This document shows, in pieces, positions 1-5,876 of a stretch of 6,110 nucleotides of DNA. Both the position numbers and the translations under genes were made by a program. Source of the DNA: Rhodoferax sp. (GTDB taxonomy: Bacteria; Pseudomonadota; Gammaproteobacteria; Burkholderiales; Burkholderiaceae); the NCBI GenBank assembly GCA_028292075.1, contig JAQGNA010000249.1, positions 1 through 6,110 on the forward strand. The letters are read 5' to 3'. The notes beneath the pieces were generated by a model. The model made no database searches. It was not told where the DNA came from and saw nothing but the letters and a program-made list of their open reading frames with translations. Numbering within the stretch: the first letter of the stretch is position 1; each line of letters opens with the position of its first letter.

Positions 1-871
1 AACCCGGTATGCCGTCGGTGCCCACCACGAAGTTGTAGGGCAGGCCTTCGTCGCCGTGGGCGTCGAGAAACAGGTCGACACCGGTCTTCAGCATGCGCTC
101 GCGCACCAGCAGCACCTCGGGCGATCGGTCGGCGCCGGGCTCGGCCCATTCGCGGTTCAGGTTCACGCCCAGCCCGTTGGTGCGCAGGTTGCCACGCACG
201 GCGCCATCGGGGTTCATGTTGGGCACGACGTGGAATTCGGCGTGCTGCAGGAGCTTGCGGCTCACCGGGTCGTCGGCATCGAGCAGGCGCTCGAGAAAAC
301 CTTCGACAAACCATTCCGCCATGGTCTCGCCAGGATGTTGCCGGGCGATCAACCACACCTTTCGCAGCATGGCATCGGCCGGCAGCCCCGGCTCGCGCAC
401 GCGCAGCAGCGTCATGTCGCGGCCCTCGGCCGTGCTGCCCAGGTGTTGCAGCGTGACCAGTTCGGAAGACGCCGCCGAGCCGAGCAGATCGAGATGCCGC
501 TCGTGCGAGTAAGGCTCGAAGTAGGCGAAATACACCGTGTTGGCCTCCGGCGTCAGCGTCGCCGTGAGTTCGGTGCCGTCGTAACTGGTGTCGATGCGCG
601 TCCAATGCTGGCGGTCGGCGCTGGTGGCCACGCGGTATCCGTCCCAGCCCTTCGGGTAGGCGCACTGGCCCGCGTTGAGAAAGCGCAACCGCAGCGGTAT
701 GCCCGCCGCGCCGTGCAGCGCAAAGTAAAACCACTGCGCGAATTCGCTGGCGTTGTCGGCCGGGATGCGCAGCTGGATGTTCTGCGGATCGACCAGTTCA
801 ACCACCTCGATCGCGCCGGCGTCGAACCGGGAAGAAATGGCGAGGCTTGCTGGTGACATGGGCATGGGCAT
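1..871 (-). CDS. M14-family zinc carboxypeptidase, cytosolic (CCP-like) type; C-terminus beyond the window edge
   Basis: A 290-codon open frame runs off the left edge with no stop, so the C-terminal part is missing. Residues 1 to about 135 resemble the beta-rich N-terminal domain that precedes the catalytic domain in cytosolic carboxypeptidases (motifs FAQWFYFAL at 44-52, AYFEPYS at 116-122). The peptidase domain follows. The zinc motif HPGE puts His179 and Glu182 as ligands, NMNPDG is at 218-223, GVNLNREW at 235-242, and DAHGDE at 270-275 gives the third ligand, His272. The catalytic glutamate expected near the C-terminus lies outside the window. Family knowledge: these metallopeptidases remove C-terminal residues from peptides or proteins; bacterial members have no settled substrate. 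There is no signal peptide, so it should be cytoplasmic. Three in-frame ATGs (871, 865, 859) lie in a tandem repeat and none has a clear Shine-Dalgarno, so the exact start is uncertain. The gene lies 66 bp downstream of the GGDEF-EAL gene on the same strand. Confidence 0.
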   Translation of the reverse strand, partial: MPMPMSPASLAISSRFDAGAIEVVELVDPQNIQLRIPADNASEFAQWFYFALHGAAGIPLRLRFLNAGQCAYPKGWDGYRVATSADRQHWTRIDTSYDGTELTATLTPEANTVYFAYFEPYSHERHLDLLGSAASSELVTLQHLGSTAEGRDMTLLRVREPGLPADAMLRKVWLIARQHPGETMAEWFVEGFLERLLDADDPVSRKLLQHAEFHVVPNMNPDGAVRGNLRTNGLGVNLNREWAEPGADRSPEVLLVRERMLKTGVDLFLDAHGDEGLPYNFVVGTDGIPG

Positions 872-874
872 GGG
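857..874 (-). repeat. Three tandem CCCATG units forming the start region of the carboxypeptidase gene
   Basis: On the minus strand the hexamer CCCATG occurs three times in perfect tandem, giving three in-frame ATG codons six bases apart and a Met-Pro-Met-Pro-Met N-terminus. The upstream sequence is pyrimidine-rich (CCCTCTCCCTTC) and lacks a Shine-Dalgarno. A change in copy number would add or remove Pro-Met pairs without shifting the frame. Confidence 0.8.
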
Positions 875-908
875 TTTGAAGGGAGAGGGGCTTGGTTAGA
901 AGAGGCAG

Positions 909-929
909 GAAAATGCGCCTCGGAAGCGC
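909..929 (-). terminator. Probable intrinsic terminator after the GGDEF-EAL gene
   Basis: Starting 8 bases past the TGA of the GGDEF-EAL gene, the minus strand reads GCGCTT-CCG-AGGCGC, a 6-bp GC-rich stem (one G-U pair) with a 3-base loop, followed by ATTTTCC. The short stem and short T run make it a modest rather than strong terminator. If real, it would separate the carboxypeptidase gene from its upstream neighbour or reduce read-through into it. Confidence 0.45.
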
Positions 930-937
930 GCGAACGG

Positions 938-3079
938 TCAGGGTGCGGAAGCAAGATCATTGTCGGCCCGCGCGCGCACCCAGGCCTGCGCCGCGTCGGC
1001 ATCGAGAGGCCGCGAAAGCAGATAGCCCTGGTACTCGTCGCAGCCGAGGCTCTGCAGCAGCGCCATCTGGGCCGGCGTCTCCACGCCCTCCGCCACGGTC
1101 AACAGCTTCAGACTTCGCGCCATCTGCACGATCGCGGTGGTGATGGCCACGTCGTCGCCGTCCCCCGGAATGTCGCGCACGAAGGAGCGATCGATCTTCA
1201 GCTTGTCGATCGGATAACGCTTGAGGTAGGCCAGCGACGAATAGCCGGTGCCGAAGTCGTCGATGGCCAGCATCACGCCCAGCGACTTCAGCGCGCGAAG
1301 CGTCTCGAAGGCAAAGCCGCCAGGCTCCATCAGCACCGACTCGGTGATCTCGATCTCGAGGTACTGCGGCGCCAGCCCGGTGGAGGCCAGCACGGCCTTG
1401 ACATTTTCCACCAGGTCGCGCTGCCGGAACTCGATGGCCGACAGGTTGACCGCCACCGGCACCAGCGGCCAGCCGTCATCGTGCCATGACTTGAGTTGCC
1501 GGCAGGCCTCGGACAGCACCCAGCGGCCGATGCCGGCGATCAGCCCGCGTGCCTCGGCAAACGGCACAAAGGCGTCCGGCGCGAGCAGGCCGCGCACCGG
1601 ATGGCGCCAACGCACCAGCGCCTCCACACCGACCAGCCGGCCGTCGCGCAGCGCGCATTGGGGCTGGTAGTGCAGCACGAACTCGTTGCGCAGCAGGGCT
1701 TCGCGCAGCTGGCCCTCGAGGTGCAGCGCCTCGAAGGCCCGCTGCGACATGTCGGGCGTGAAGAACTGGTAGTTGCTGCGCCCGCTGTCCTTGGCGTGGT
1801 ACATGGCGGCGTCCGCATGGCGCACCAGCTCGTCGGCCGTGTCGCCGTGCTCGGGGAACATGCCGATGCCGATCGAGGGCGATACCGACAGCCGGTGCCC
1901 CTCGATCACCACCGGTTCGTTCACCACCACCAGAAGCTTGTCAGCGACCGATGACACATCGGCGCGGGTACCGGCGTCTGGCAGCACGACCAAAAATTCA
2001 TCGCCGCCGAGCCGGTAGACGGTGTCGGTCTCGCGGACGGCCGCGCTCAGGCGCCGCGCCATCTCGCAGAGAAGCTGGTCGCCTGCGTGGTGGCCGAGCG
2101 AATCGTTCACCGTCTTGAAATGGTCGAGGTCGATGAACAGCACTGCCGCGTTGGCGGCCCGGCGCCGCGCCATGGCCAACACCAGCGCCAGCCGCTCCTT
2201 CAGCGACGTGCGGTTGGGCAGCTCGGTCAACGGGTCGTGCATGGCCAGGAACTCGATGCGGCGCTGCGCCTCCTTGCGGGCGGTGATGTCGCGCACCACC
2301 ACGATGCGGTGGACCTGGCCTTTGAGCAGCAGCGACTTGCCCACCATCTCGACGGGAATCTCATGGCCGTCCTTGTGAATGAGCGCCGTCTCGTAGGGGT
2401 CTTCGCGCCCCGCCGCCAGGTAGTCGATCGACACCTGGCGCCAGGCCGGCGGCACGAAGTCCATGGTGTAGCGGCCGAGCAGGTCTTCCAGGGTGTAGCC
2501 CGTGGTGGCCATCAGCGCGGCATTGGCGTCGGTGATGACGCCTTGCAGATGGAACACGATGCCTTCGTTGGTGACTTCGGCAAACGAACGCAGCCGCTCT
2601 TCGCTGTCGCGCAGGGCCTGCTCGGCCTGCACATGGTGGCTGATGTCGTTGACCAGCACGACGATGCCCGCCTGCGGGCCCGGGCTGTCGGAGCCCTCCA
2701 GCGGCGGCAGGTGCGGAATCAGGTTGACCTCGATCACCCGGGTCTCGCCGCTGGGCAGTCGCTGCTCGCGGGTGTACTGCACCGCGGCACCGTTGCGGGC
2801 CCGTGCGATGTGCGGCTCGATGATCTCCCAGGTGGCTTCGCCCACGGCCGTACGCAAGGTCTGGCCGACGATGGACGAAGGCGTCCAGCCGTAGTCGTCG
2901 GCATAGCGCCGGTTGGCGAAGGCGCAGCGCAGCGAAGGCAGTTCGTAATAGGCCATGAGCGCCGGCACCGCGTCGGCGATGAGCCGGGTGATGGCCTCGC
3001 ACGACGCGTGCGGGCCGTCGGGGGCGGAGGCGCCCGATGTCGCATTGACCAAGCCCGGCGAACCGGCCCATTCAGCCAT
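938..3079 (-). CDS. PAS-PAS-GGDEF-EAL cyclic di-GMP signalling enzyme (bifunctional diguanylate cyclase/phosphodiesterase type)
   Basis: The 713-residue protein has a first PAS-like domain at about 26-150, a second at about 158-270 (FAEVTNEGIVFH, GYTLEDLLGR, then VVVRDITARKEAQ as the linker), a GGDEF domain at about 275-440 and an EAL domain at about 455-700. The cyclase motif GGDEF is exact at 358-362. RETD at 349-352, five residues before it, fits the RxxD product-inhibition site. The EAL domain keeps its expected metal and catalytic residues: E486 of EALVRW, N545, E577 of EITE, D607-D608 of DDFGTG, K628 of LKID and E664 of AEGVET. Family knowledge: GGDEF makes c-di-GMP from two GTP and EAL hydrolyses it to pGpG. 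Both halves look competent; which dominates cannot be read from sequence. No signal peptide or membrane segment is visible, so the PAS domains should sense a cytoplasmic cue. The start at 3079 is preferred because AAGGA lies six bases upstream. An in-frame ATG at 3223 would add 48 residues of non-domain sequence. Confidence 0.95.
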   Translation of the reverse strand: MAEWAGSPGLVNATSGASAPDGPHASCEAITRLIADAVPALMAYYELPSLRCAFANRRYADDYGWTPSSIVGQTLRTAVGEATWEIIEPHIARARNGAAVQYTREQRLPSGETRVIEVNLIPHLPPLEGSDSPGPQAGIVVLVNDISHHVQAEQALRDSEERLRSFAEVTNEGIVFHLQGVITDANAALMATTGYTLEDLLGRYTMDFVPPAWRQVSIDYLAAGREDPYETALIHKDGHEIPVEMVGKSLLLKGQVHRIVVVRDITARKEAQRRIEFLAMHDPLTELPNRTSLKERLALVLAMARRRAANAAVLFIDLDHFKTVNDSLGHHAGDQLLCEMARRLSAAVRETDTVYRLGGDEFLVVLPDAGTRADVSSVADKLLVVVNEPVVIEGHRLSVSPSIGIGMFPEHGDTADELVRHADAAMYHAKDSGRSNYQFFTPDMSQRAFEALHLEGQLREALLRNEFVLHYQPQCALRDGRLVGVEALVRWRHPVRGLLAPDAFVPFAEARGLIAGIGRWVLSEACRQLKSWHDDGWPLVPVAVNLSAIEFRQRDLVENVKAVLASTGLAPQYLEIEITESVLMEPGGFAFETLRALKSLGVMLAIDDFGTGYSSLAYLKRYPIDKLKIDRSFVRDIPGDGDDVAITTAIVQMARSLKLLTVAEGVETPAQMALLQSLGCDEYQGYLLSRPLDADAAQAWVRARADNDLASAP

Positions 3080-3085
3080 GGAGCA

Positions 3086-3090
3086 TCCTT
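3086..3090 (-). promoter_or_regulatory. Shine-Dalgarno site deciding the start of the GGDEF-EAL gene
   Basis: The minus strand reads AAGGA, then six bases, then ATG at 3079. This spacing is close to ideal and supports the 713-residue form over the longer form starting at 3223. Confidence 0.7.
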
Positions 3091-3240
3091 GTTGTCGAGA
3101 GCGTGGTAAGGCCGGATCGCCGATCGAGAAGCCACCATTCTGCCCCAGCGCCGGCTGCAGGAGTGTCAGTGCGTCGACACCGCCAGCGTTACAGCGTCGT
3201 GGCAAGGTCGCGCGGCAGGGCAAGAGAGCGCCAATACGTC

Positions 3241-3277
3241 ACGGCGTCATATCCTCGCCTGAGGACATGGCCGCCGC
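3241..3277 (-). terminator. Long imperfect hairpin after the HTH-TPR gene; terminator-like but without a T run
   Basis: Beginning 10 bases past the stop codon of the HTH-TPR gene, the minus strand folds around the tetraloop AGGC. A continuous 9-bp stem (TCCTC with GAGGA, then G-U, T-A, A-T, C-G) is followed by a C/A mismatch, one G-C pair, a bulged G, and five more pairs ending in G-U. Its position at the end of the ku/HTH-TPR pair suggests a transcript 3' end or a 3' stabilising structure. No T tract follows, so it is not a classical intrinsic terminator. Confidence 0.4.
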
Positions 3278-3287
3278 CGCAGCGCCG

Positions 3288-4130
3288 TCAGGACAATGCC
3301 GGTGCCAGCCGCCTGTAGGCATGCAGGTGCCGTAGAGCGGCCTGGATGTCGCCGATCTGCTCCTTCAGCCGCGCCAGGTTGTAGTGCGCGTCGCGGAAGC
3401 TCTCGTCATTTGCGATGCAGCGCGTGTAGCTATGGATCGCCTCGGTCACGCGGCCATCGTCTTCCTGGGCCAGCGCCAGGTTGAACCAAAGCGCTGGCGC
3501 CATGTGGCCCCGCGCCAACGCCTGCTCGTAGATTTCGATGGCCTCGGCGCAACGCCCGCTGTCGCAGAGCATCGCGCCCAGGCTGAGAAAGGCGTCCACC
3601 GCGGTGGGATCGGCTGCGATCGCGCGGCGGTAGGCGGCCTCGGCGCGCTGCGGGCTGGCGGCTTCGAGCGCACTGCCGTGGGCCAGCCAGCCGGCGGCGT
3701 CGCACGCAACTTCGGTGCGGGATGGCAACAAGGCCACCGCGCCATTGACCTGCGCCACTTCGAAGTCGAGCACCAGTTGCCCGGTTTCCGCGACCCAGGC
3801 GGCGCCCCGGTCGCGCACCGTGACGTCCGATCCGGTGGCGGTGATGCGCAGGCCGGTGAGAGGGCATTCGGGTGGCAGGCTGCTTCGCAGGCCCGCCAGG
3901 GCGGCGACGATCTTCCGCGGTGGAATGCGCGCCGCCTGGAGCGCCGCCGCCGTGCGCAACAGCACCAGGTCGGCGAATTCGAAGCGCAATTCGCCCCGCG
4001 CGCCCCGGCCGGGCGCCACGAAGCCGGCGGCCATCAGGCCCGAAATCACCGAACGCGAGAGACCGACCAGGCCCTGCACTTCGCGCAACGAATAGGCGGT
4101 GGCCATGGCGCGCCCGTCTGCTGCGGTCAT
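3288..4130 (-). CDS. MerR-type HTH domain fused to tetratricopeptide (TPR) repeats, translationally coupled to ku
   Basis: The 280-residue protein begins with a MerR-like winged helix at about 12-85: YSLREVQGLVGLSRSVISGL is the helix-turn-helix, and LRFEFADLVLLRTAAAL follows in the usual MerR arrangement. A middle part at about 90-140 matches nothing I recognise. Residues 145 to 278 hold four helical repeats in exact 34-residue register, starting near 143, 177, 211 and 245, with TPR positions such as AEAAYRRAIAADP, AEAIEIYEQAL, WFNLALAQEDDGRVTEAI and AHYNLARLKEQIGD. MerR domains bind DNA and TPRs bind proteins, so a regulator controlled by protein contact is a reasonable inference; target and partner are unknown. 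The normal MerR dimerisation coiled coil is not obvious. Its ATG overlaps the ku stop as ATGA, which favours coupled translation. A second start at residue 9 (4106) would remove only a short leader. No transmembrane segment is seen. Confidence 0.85.
   Translation of the reverse strand: MTAADGRAMATAYSLREVQGLVGLSRSVISGLMAAGFVAPGRGARGELRFEFADLVLLRTAAALQAARIPPRKIVAALAGLRSSLPPECPLTGLRITATGSDVTVRDRGAAWVAETGQLVLDFEVAQVNGAVALLPSRTEVACDAAGWLAHGSALEAASPQRAEAAYRRAIAADPTAVDAFLSLGAMLCDSGRCAEAIEIYEQALARGHMAPALWFNLALAQEDDGRVTEAIHSYTRCIANDESFRDAHYNLARLKEQIGDIQAALRHLHAYRRLAPALS
4127..4130 (-). promoter_or_regulatory. ATGA stop/start overlap coupling ku to the HTH-TPR gene
   Basis: The minus strand reads GTGAGGAAATGACC: the ku TGA and the ATG of the next gene share four bases. 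The purines GAGGAA lie too close to the ATG for an ideal Shine-Dalgarno, so re-initiation by ribosomes ending ku is the likely route. Confidence 0.75.
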
Positions 4131-5086
4131 TTCCTCACGCGCCGCGGCTGAGCGGCCGTGGCTGCCGGCTCTACAGGCTTGGCTGGCTTGGCGGTACGCC
4201 GTGCGCCCTTGCGCTCGCCCGCCGGCAGCAGCGGCGTGACCGCGCCCTTGCCGGGCAACGTGGCGGTCGTCAGCCAGGCCGGCCCGGCGGGCTTGGCCGC
4301 GCCGCCAACCGGCCGCTTGCCCAGGCTCGCCCGCAGCGCCTCCATCAGGTCGATCACCTGGCCCGAGGTCGGCTGCTCGTCGTGCGTCACGGCCACCACC
4401 TGCTTGCCGCTGATCTTCTCGTCGATCGCGGCGAGGATGCGCTTCTTCTCCTCGTCCTCGAAGCGGGCCGGGTCATAGTGGTCTTCGGAGATCTGGTCGA
4501 TGAGCTGCAGGGCCAGCTGCAGCTCGGCAGGCGTGACCGCGGCGGACTCGATGTCGAGGTCCTTCAGCGAGCGCACCTCCTGCGCGTAGAGCAGCTGCTG
4601 CAGCACCATGCCACCTTCCGCCGGCCGGATCTGAACCACATGCTGCCGAGATTTCCAGGCCCATCTCGCCAGGGCACAACGTCCGCTTTGGCGCATGGCC
4701 TCGCACAGCAGCGCATACGGCTTGCCCCCGCGTTTGTCGGGCGCCAGCAGGTAGGGCTTGTCGTAATACAGGGGGTCGACCGACTTCTCGGGGATGAACG
4801 CCACGATCTCGACCACATGGCTGCTTTCGTCCTCCAGGGCGACCAGCTCCTCGGGCTTGAAGATCACGAAGTGGTCTTTCTCGAACTCATAGCCCTTCAC
4901 CATCTCGGACCGCGGCACCACCTTCTGCGTCTTCTCGGACACGTACTGCTGCTTGAGCCGCGCGCCGTCCGGCGCCAGAAGGTTGAAGCGCACGCCGGAC
5001 GCGCTCTCCGTGGCCGAATAGAGACGCACCGGAATCGACACGAGGCCGAAACTGAGCGTGAGTGAAGCGATCGAGCGTGCCGCCAT
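4127..5086 (-). CDS. ku: Ku protein, DNA-end-binding factor of bacterial non-homologous end joining
   Basis: The 319-residue protein matches bacterial Ku along its whole length. The N-terminal block ARSIASLTLSFGLVSIPVRL (3-22) corresponds to the family opening. KGYEFEKDHFVIFKPEEL (64-81), VDPLYYDKPYLLAPDK (103-118) and the VVQIRP...LLYAQEVR block (150-172) form the Ku core and ring. VIDLMEALRASL (244-255) closes the conserved part. Family knowledge: homodimeric Ku encircles broken double-stranded ends and recruits the polymerase-ligase LigD. The tail from about 256 to 319 is low-complexity and rich in Lys, Arg, Ala and Pro (for example KPAKPVEP), as in Ku proteins with a basic C-terminal extension that aids DNA binding. 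It is somewhat longer than the minimal family form. The start at 5086 is supported by GGGAGA five bases upstream. The gene is divergent from tspO and overlaps the HTH-TPR gene by four bases. LigD is not in the window. Confidence 0.96.
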   Translation of the reverse strand: MAARSIASLTLSFGLVSIPVRLYSATESASGVRFNLLAPDGARLKQQYVSEKTQKVVPRSEMVKGYEFEKDHFVIFKPEELVALEDESSHVVEIVAFIPEKSVDPLYYDKPYLLAPDKRGGKPYALLCEAMRQSGRCALARWAWKSRQHVVQIRPAEGGMVLQQLLYAQEVRSLKDLDIESAAVTPAELQLALQLIDQISEDHYDPARFEDEEKKRILAAIDEKISGKQVVAVTHDEQPTSGQVIDLMEALRASLGKRPVGGAAKPAGPAWLTTATLPGKGAVTPLLPAGERKGARRTAKPAKPVEPAATAAQPRRVRK

Positions 5087-5091
5087 CGAGG

Positions 5092-5097
5092 TCTCCC
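5092..5097 (-). promoter_or_regulatory. Shine-Dalgarno site of ku
   Basis: The minus strand reads GGGAGA, five bases, then ATG at 5086. This fixes the ku start. Confidence 0.65.
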
Positions 5098-5123
5098 GTT
5101 CATGCGTACCTTGGGGCCAGGCC

Positions 5124-5135
5124 GCATGGCCATGC
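5124..5135. repeat. Perfect 12-bp palindrome upstream of ku
   Basis: GCATGGCCATGC is its own reverse complement. It sits 38 bp upstream of the ku start codon, between ku and any promoter further upstream, so it could be an operator or a 5'-leader structure. It is the first of four perfect dyads in the ku/tspO gap. Confidence 0.5.
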
Positions 5136-5172
5136 CTGCCGCCAGCTTAGAACGCCGCCCGGCCCGGCGCAA

Positions 5173-5186
5173 CCGCTGTCCAGCGG
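5173..5186. repeat. Inverted repeat, 6-bp arms and 2-bp spacer, in the ku/tspO gap
   Basis: CCGCTG-TC-CAGCGG is a perfect dyad. As RNA it could also form a 5-bp stem with a GUCC tetraloop. Function is unknown; its place between divergent genes makes a protein-binding site possible. Confidence 0.5.
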
Positions 5187-5212
5187 GGCTGCTGTAAGAC
5201 ATGGCCTTGAAT

Positions 5213-5226
5213 CGCCGGCACCGGCG
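5213..5226. repeat. Inverted repeat, 6-bp arms and 2-bp spacer, in the ku/tspO gap
   Basis: CGCCGG-CA-CCGGCG is a perfect dyad with the same 6-2-6 geometry as its two neighbours, centred 40 bp from the one at 5173 and 33 bp from the one at 5246. It is fully GC in the arms, which raises its chance of arising at random in this genome. Confidence 0.45.
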
Positions 5227-5245
5227 TGAGCGCAAGGCGCGGATC

Positions 5246-5259
5246 TCATCACATGATGA
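5246..5259. promoter_or_regulatory. AT-richer inverted repeat, candidate operator of tspO
   Basis: TCATCA-CA-TGATGA is a perfect dyad and stands out by its AT content against the GC-rich surroundings. It ends 21 bp upstream of a TATCAT hexamer, so it touches the position where a -35 element would lie. That placement fits a repressor or activator site, but no matching regulator is identified. Confidence 0.4.
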
Positions 5260-5280
5260 CCGCGCCACGGGGCGCTGGCC

Positions 5281-5286
5281 TATCAT
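5281..5286 (+). promoter_or_regulatory. Possible -10 element of tspO
   Basis: TATCAT matches the sigma-70 -10 consensus TATAAT at five of six positions and lies 28 bp before the preferred tspO ATG. No good -35 hexamer is present 16-18 bp upstream, so if used it may need an activator. Confidence 0.35.
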
Positions 5287-5314
5287 GGGCCGCCGCAGCC
5301 TCGAACCCATCCAT

Positions 5315-5812
5315 ATGACCACGCTCACCATCCGGCGACAAGTTGCCGGCCTCCTCGGCTGGCTTGCCGCCAGCTTCATCGCCGGCGGCATCGGGGCCTT
5401 TGCGTCGGCCAACGCCGGCCGCTTCTACGGCCAGTTGACGCAGCCCGCATGGGCGCCGCCGGCCTGGCTGTTTGGCCCCGTGTGGAGCGTGCTCTACGTG
5501 ATGATGGCCGTGGCCGCCTGGCTGGTGTGGCGCCGCCACGGCTTCGGCGGCGCGGGAGCGGCGCTGCGGCTGTTCCTGGTGCAGCTGGTCGCGAACGCCC
5601 TGTGGACCTGGCTCTTCTTCGTGTGGCACCAGGGCGCGCTCGCGCTGGCGGAAATCGTGCTGCTGTGGCTGCTGATCGCGGCCACCATCGCCGCTTTCTG
5701 GCGGTTGCACCGCGTGGCGGCGCTCTTGCTGCTGCCCTACCTGGCCTGGGTGAGTCTTGCCACGGCGCTCACGCTGGCGCTGTGGCGGGCCAACCCCACG
5801 GTGCTCGGCTGA
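5315..5812 (+). CDS. tspO: TspO/MBR family tryptophan-rich membrane protein
   Basis: The 165-residue protein has five hydrophobic helices, as expected for TspO: about 9-30, 50-72, 82-103, 108-129 and 133-156. Family signatures are present: QPAWAPPAWLFGPVW (43-57), the NALWTWLFF block (94-102, Asn94, Trp97, Trp99), and PYLAWVSLATALTLALWRAN (141-160) in the last helix. There are many tryptophans overall. Family knowledge: TspO proteins are homologues of the mitochondrial translocator protein. They bind porphyrins and other hydrophobic ligands and have been linked to tetrapyrrole handling and to stress or oxygen-related regulation; the exact role here cannot be told. The ATG at 5315 is chosen because the family's first helix starts just after it. 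An upstream in-frame ATG at 5201 would add 38 highly charged residues unlike the family, and another at 5285 overlaps the candidate -10. No clear Shine-Dalgarno precedes 5315. Divergent from ku. Confidence 0.93.
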   Translation: MTTLTIRRQVAGLLGWLAASFIAGGIGAFASANAGRFYGQLTQPAWAPPAWLFGPVWSVLYVMMAVAAWLVWRRHGFGGAGAALRLFLVQLVANALWTWLFFVWHQGALALAEIVLLWLLIAATIAAFWRLHRVAALLLLPYLAWVSLATALTLALWRANPTVLG

Positions 5813-5837
5813 ACGGCTTGCCGGCTTGCCTCAAAAT
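5809..5837 (+). promoter_or_regulatory. Weak candidate promoter for the DUF3297-like gene
   Basis: CTGAAC (5809-5814) and CAAAAT (5832-5837) are separated by 17 bp. Each matches the sigma-70 consensus only partly, and the -35 would overlap the tspO stop codon. The spacer consists almost wholly of two tandem GGCTTGCC units. Co-transcription with tspO is an equally open alternative. Confidence 0.25.
5815..5830 (+). repeat. Tandem duplication of GGCTTGCC between tspO and the next gene
   Basis: Two perfect 8-bp copies sit side by side just after the tspO stop codon. No hairpin followed by a T run is formed, so it does not look like a terminator. Confidence 0.6.
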
Positions 5838-5876
5838 AGCGCCCTTTGTTCCTTCGCCATCTGTGCCATCTTCAAA

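Noticed and set aside
56..856. A 266-codon open frame on the plus strand opposite the carboxypeptidase gene
   Set aside because: The minus-strand frame carries the HPGE, NMNPDG and DAHGDE motifs of an M14 peptidase, so the plus-strand frame is a shadow.
2087..3109. A 340-codon open frame on the plus strand opposite the GGDEF-EAL gene
   Set aside because: It lies antisense to a gene with clear domain motifs, has no recognisable domain, and long antisense frames are common in GC-rich DNA.
3137..3169. Minus-strand CTGACA and CAGAAT as a promoter of the GGDEF-EAL gene
   Set aside because: The hexamers are 21 bp apart, too far for a normal sigma-70 promoter.
3080..3223. Longer N-terminus for the GGDEF-EAL protein starting at 3223
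   Set aside because: The extra 48 residues show no domain, and the ATG at 3079 has a well-placed AAGGA.
3237..3249. Direct repeat CGTCA-CGG-CGTCA in the gap before the GGDEF-EAL gene
   Set aside because: It is short, partly overlaps the hairpin at 3241-3277, and such repeats are frequent by chance at this base composition.
3872..5065. A 397-codon open frame on the plus strand opposite ku and the HTH-TPR gene
   Set aside because: Its His/Arg/Leu-rich composition is that of an antisense shadow; both genes on the other strand have strong family signatures.
5175..5195. LexA-type box upstream of ku
   Set aside because: CTGT occurs twice in the same orientation, but the CTGT-N8-ACAG dyad required for an SOS box is absent.
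5201..5314. Longer N-terminus for TspO starting at 5201 or 5285
   Set aside because: The added residues are highly charged and not part of the TspO fold, and the segment contains a dyad and a -10-like box.
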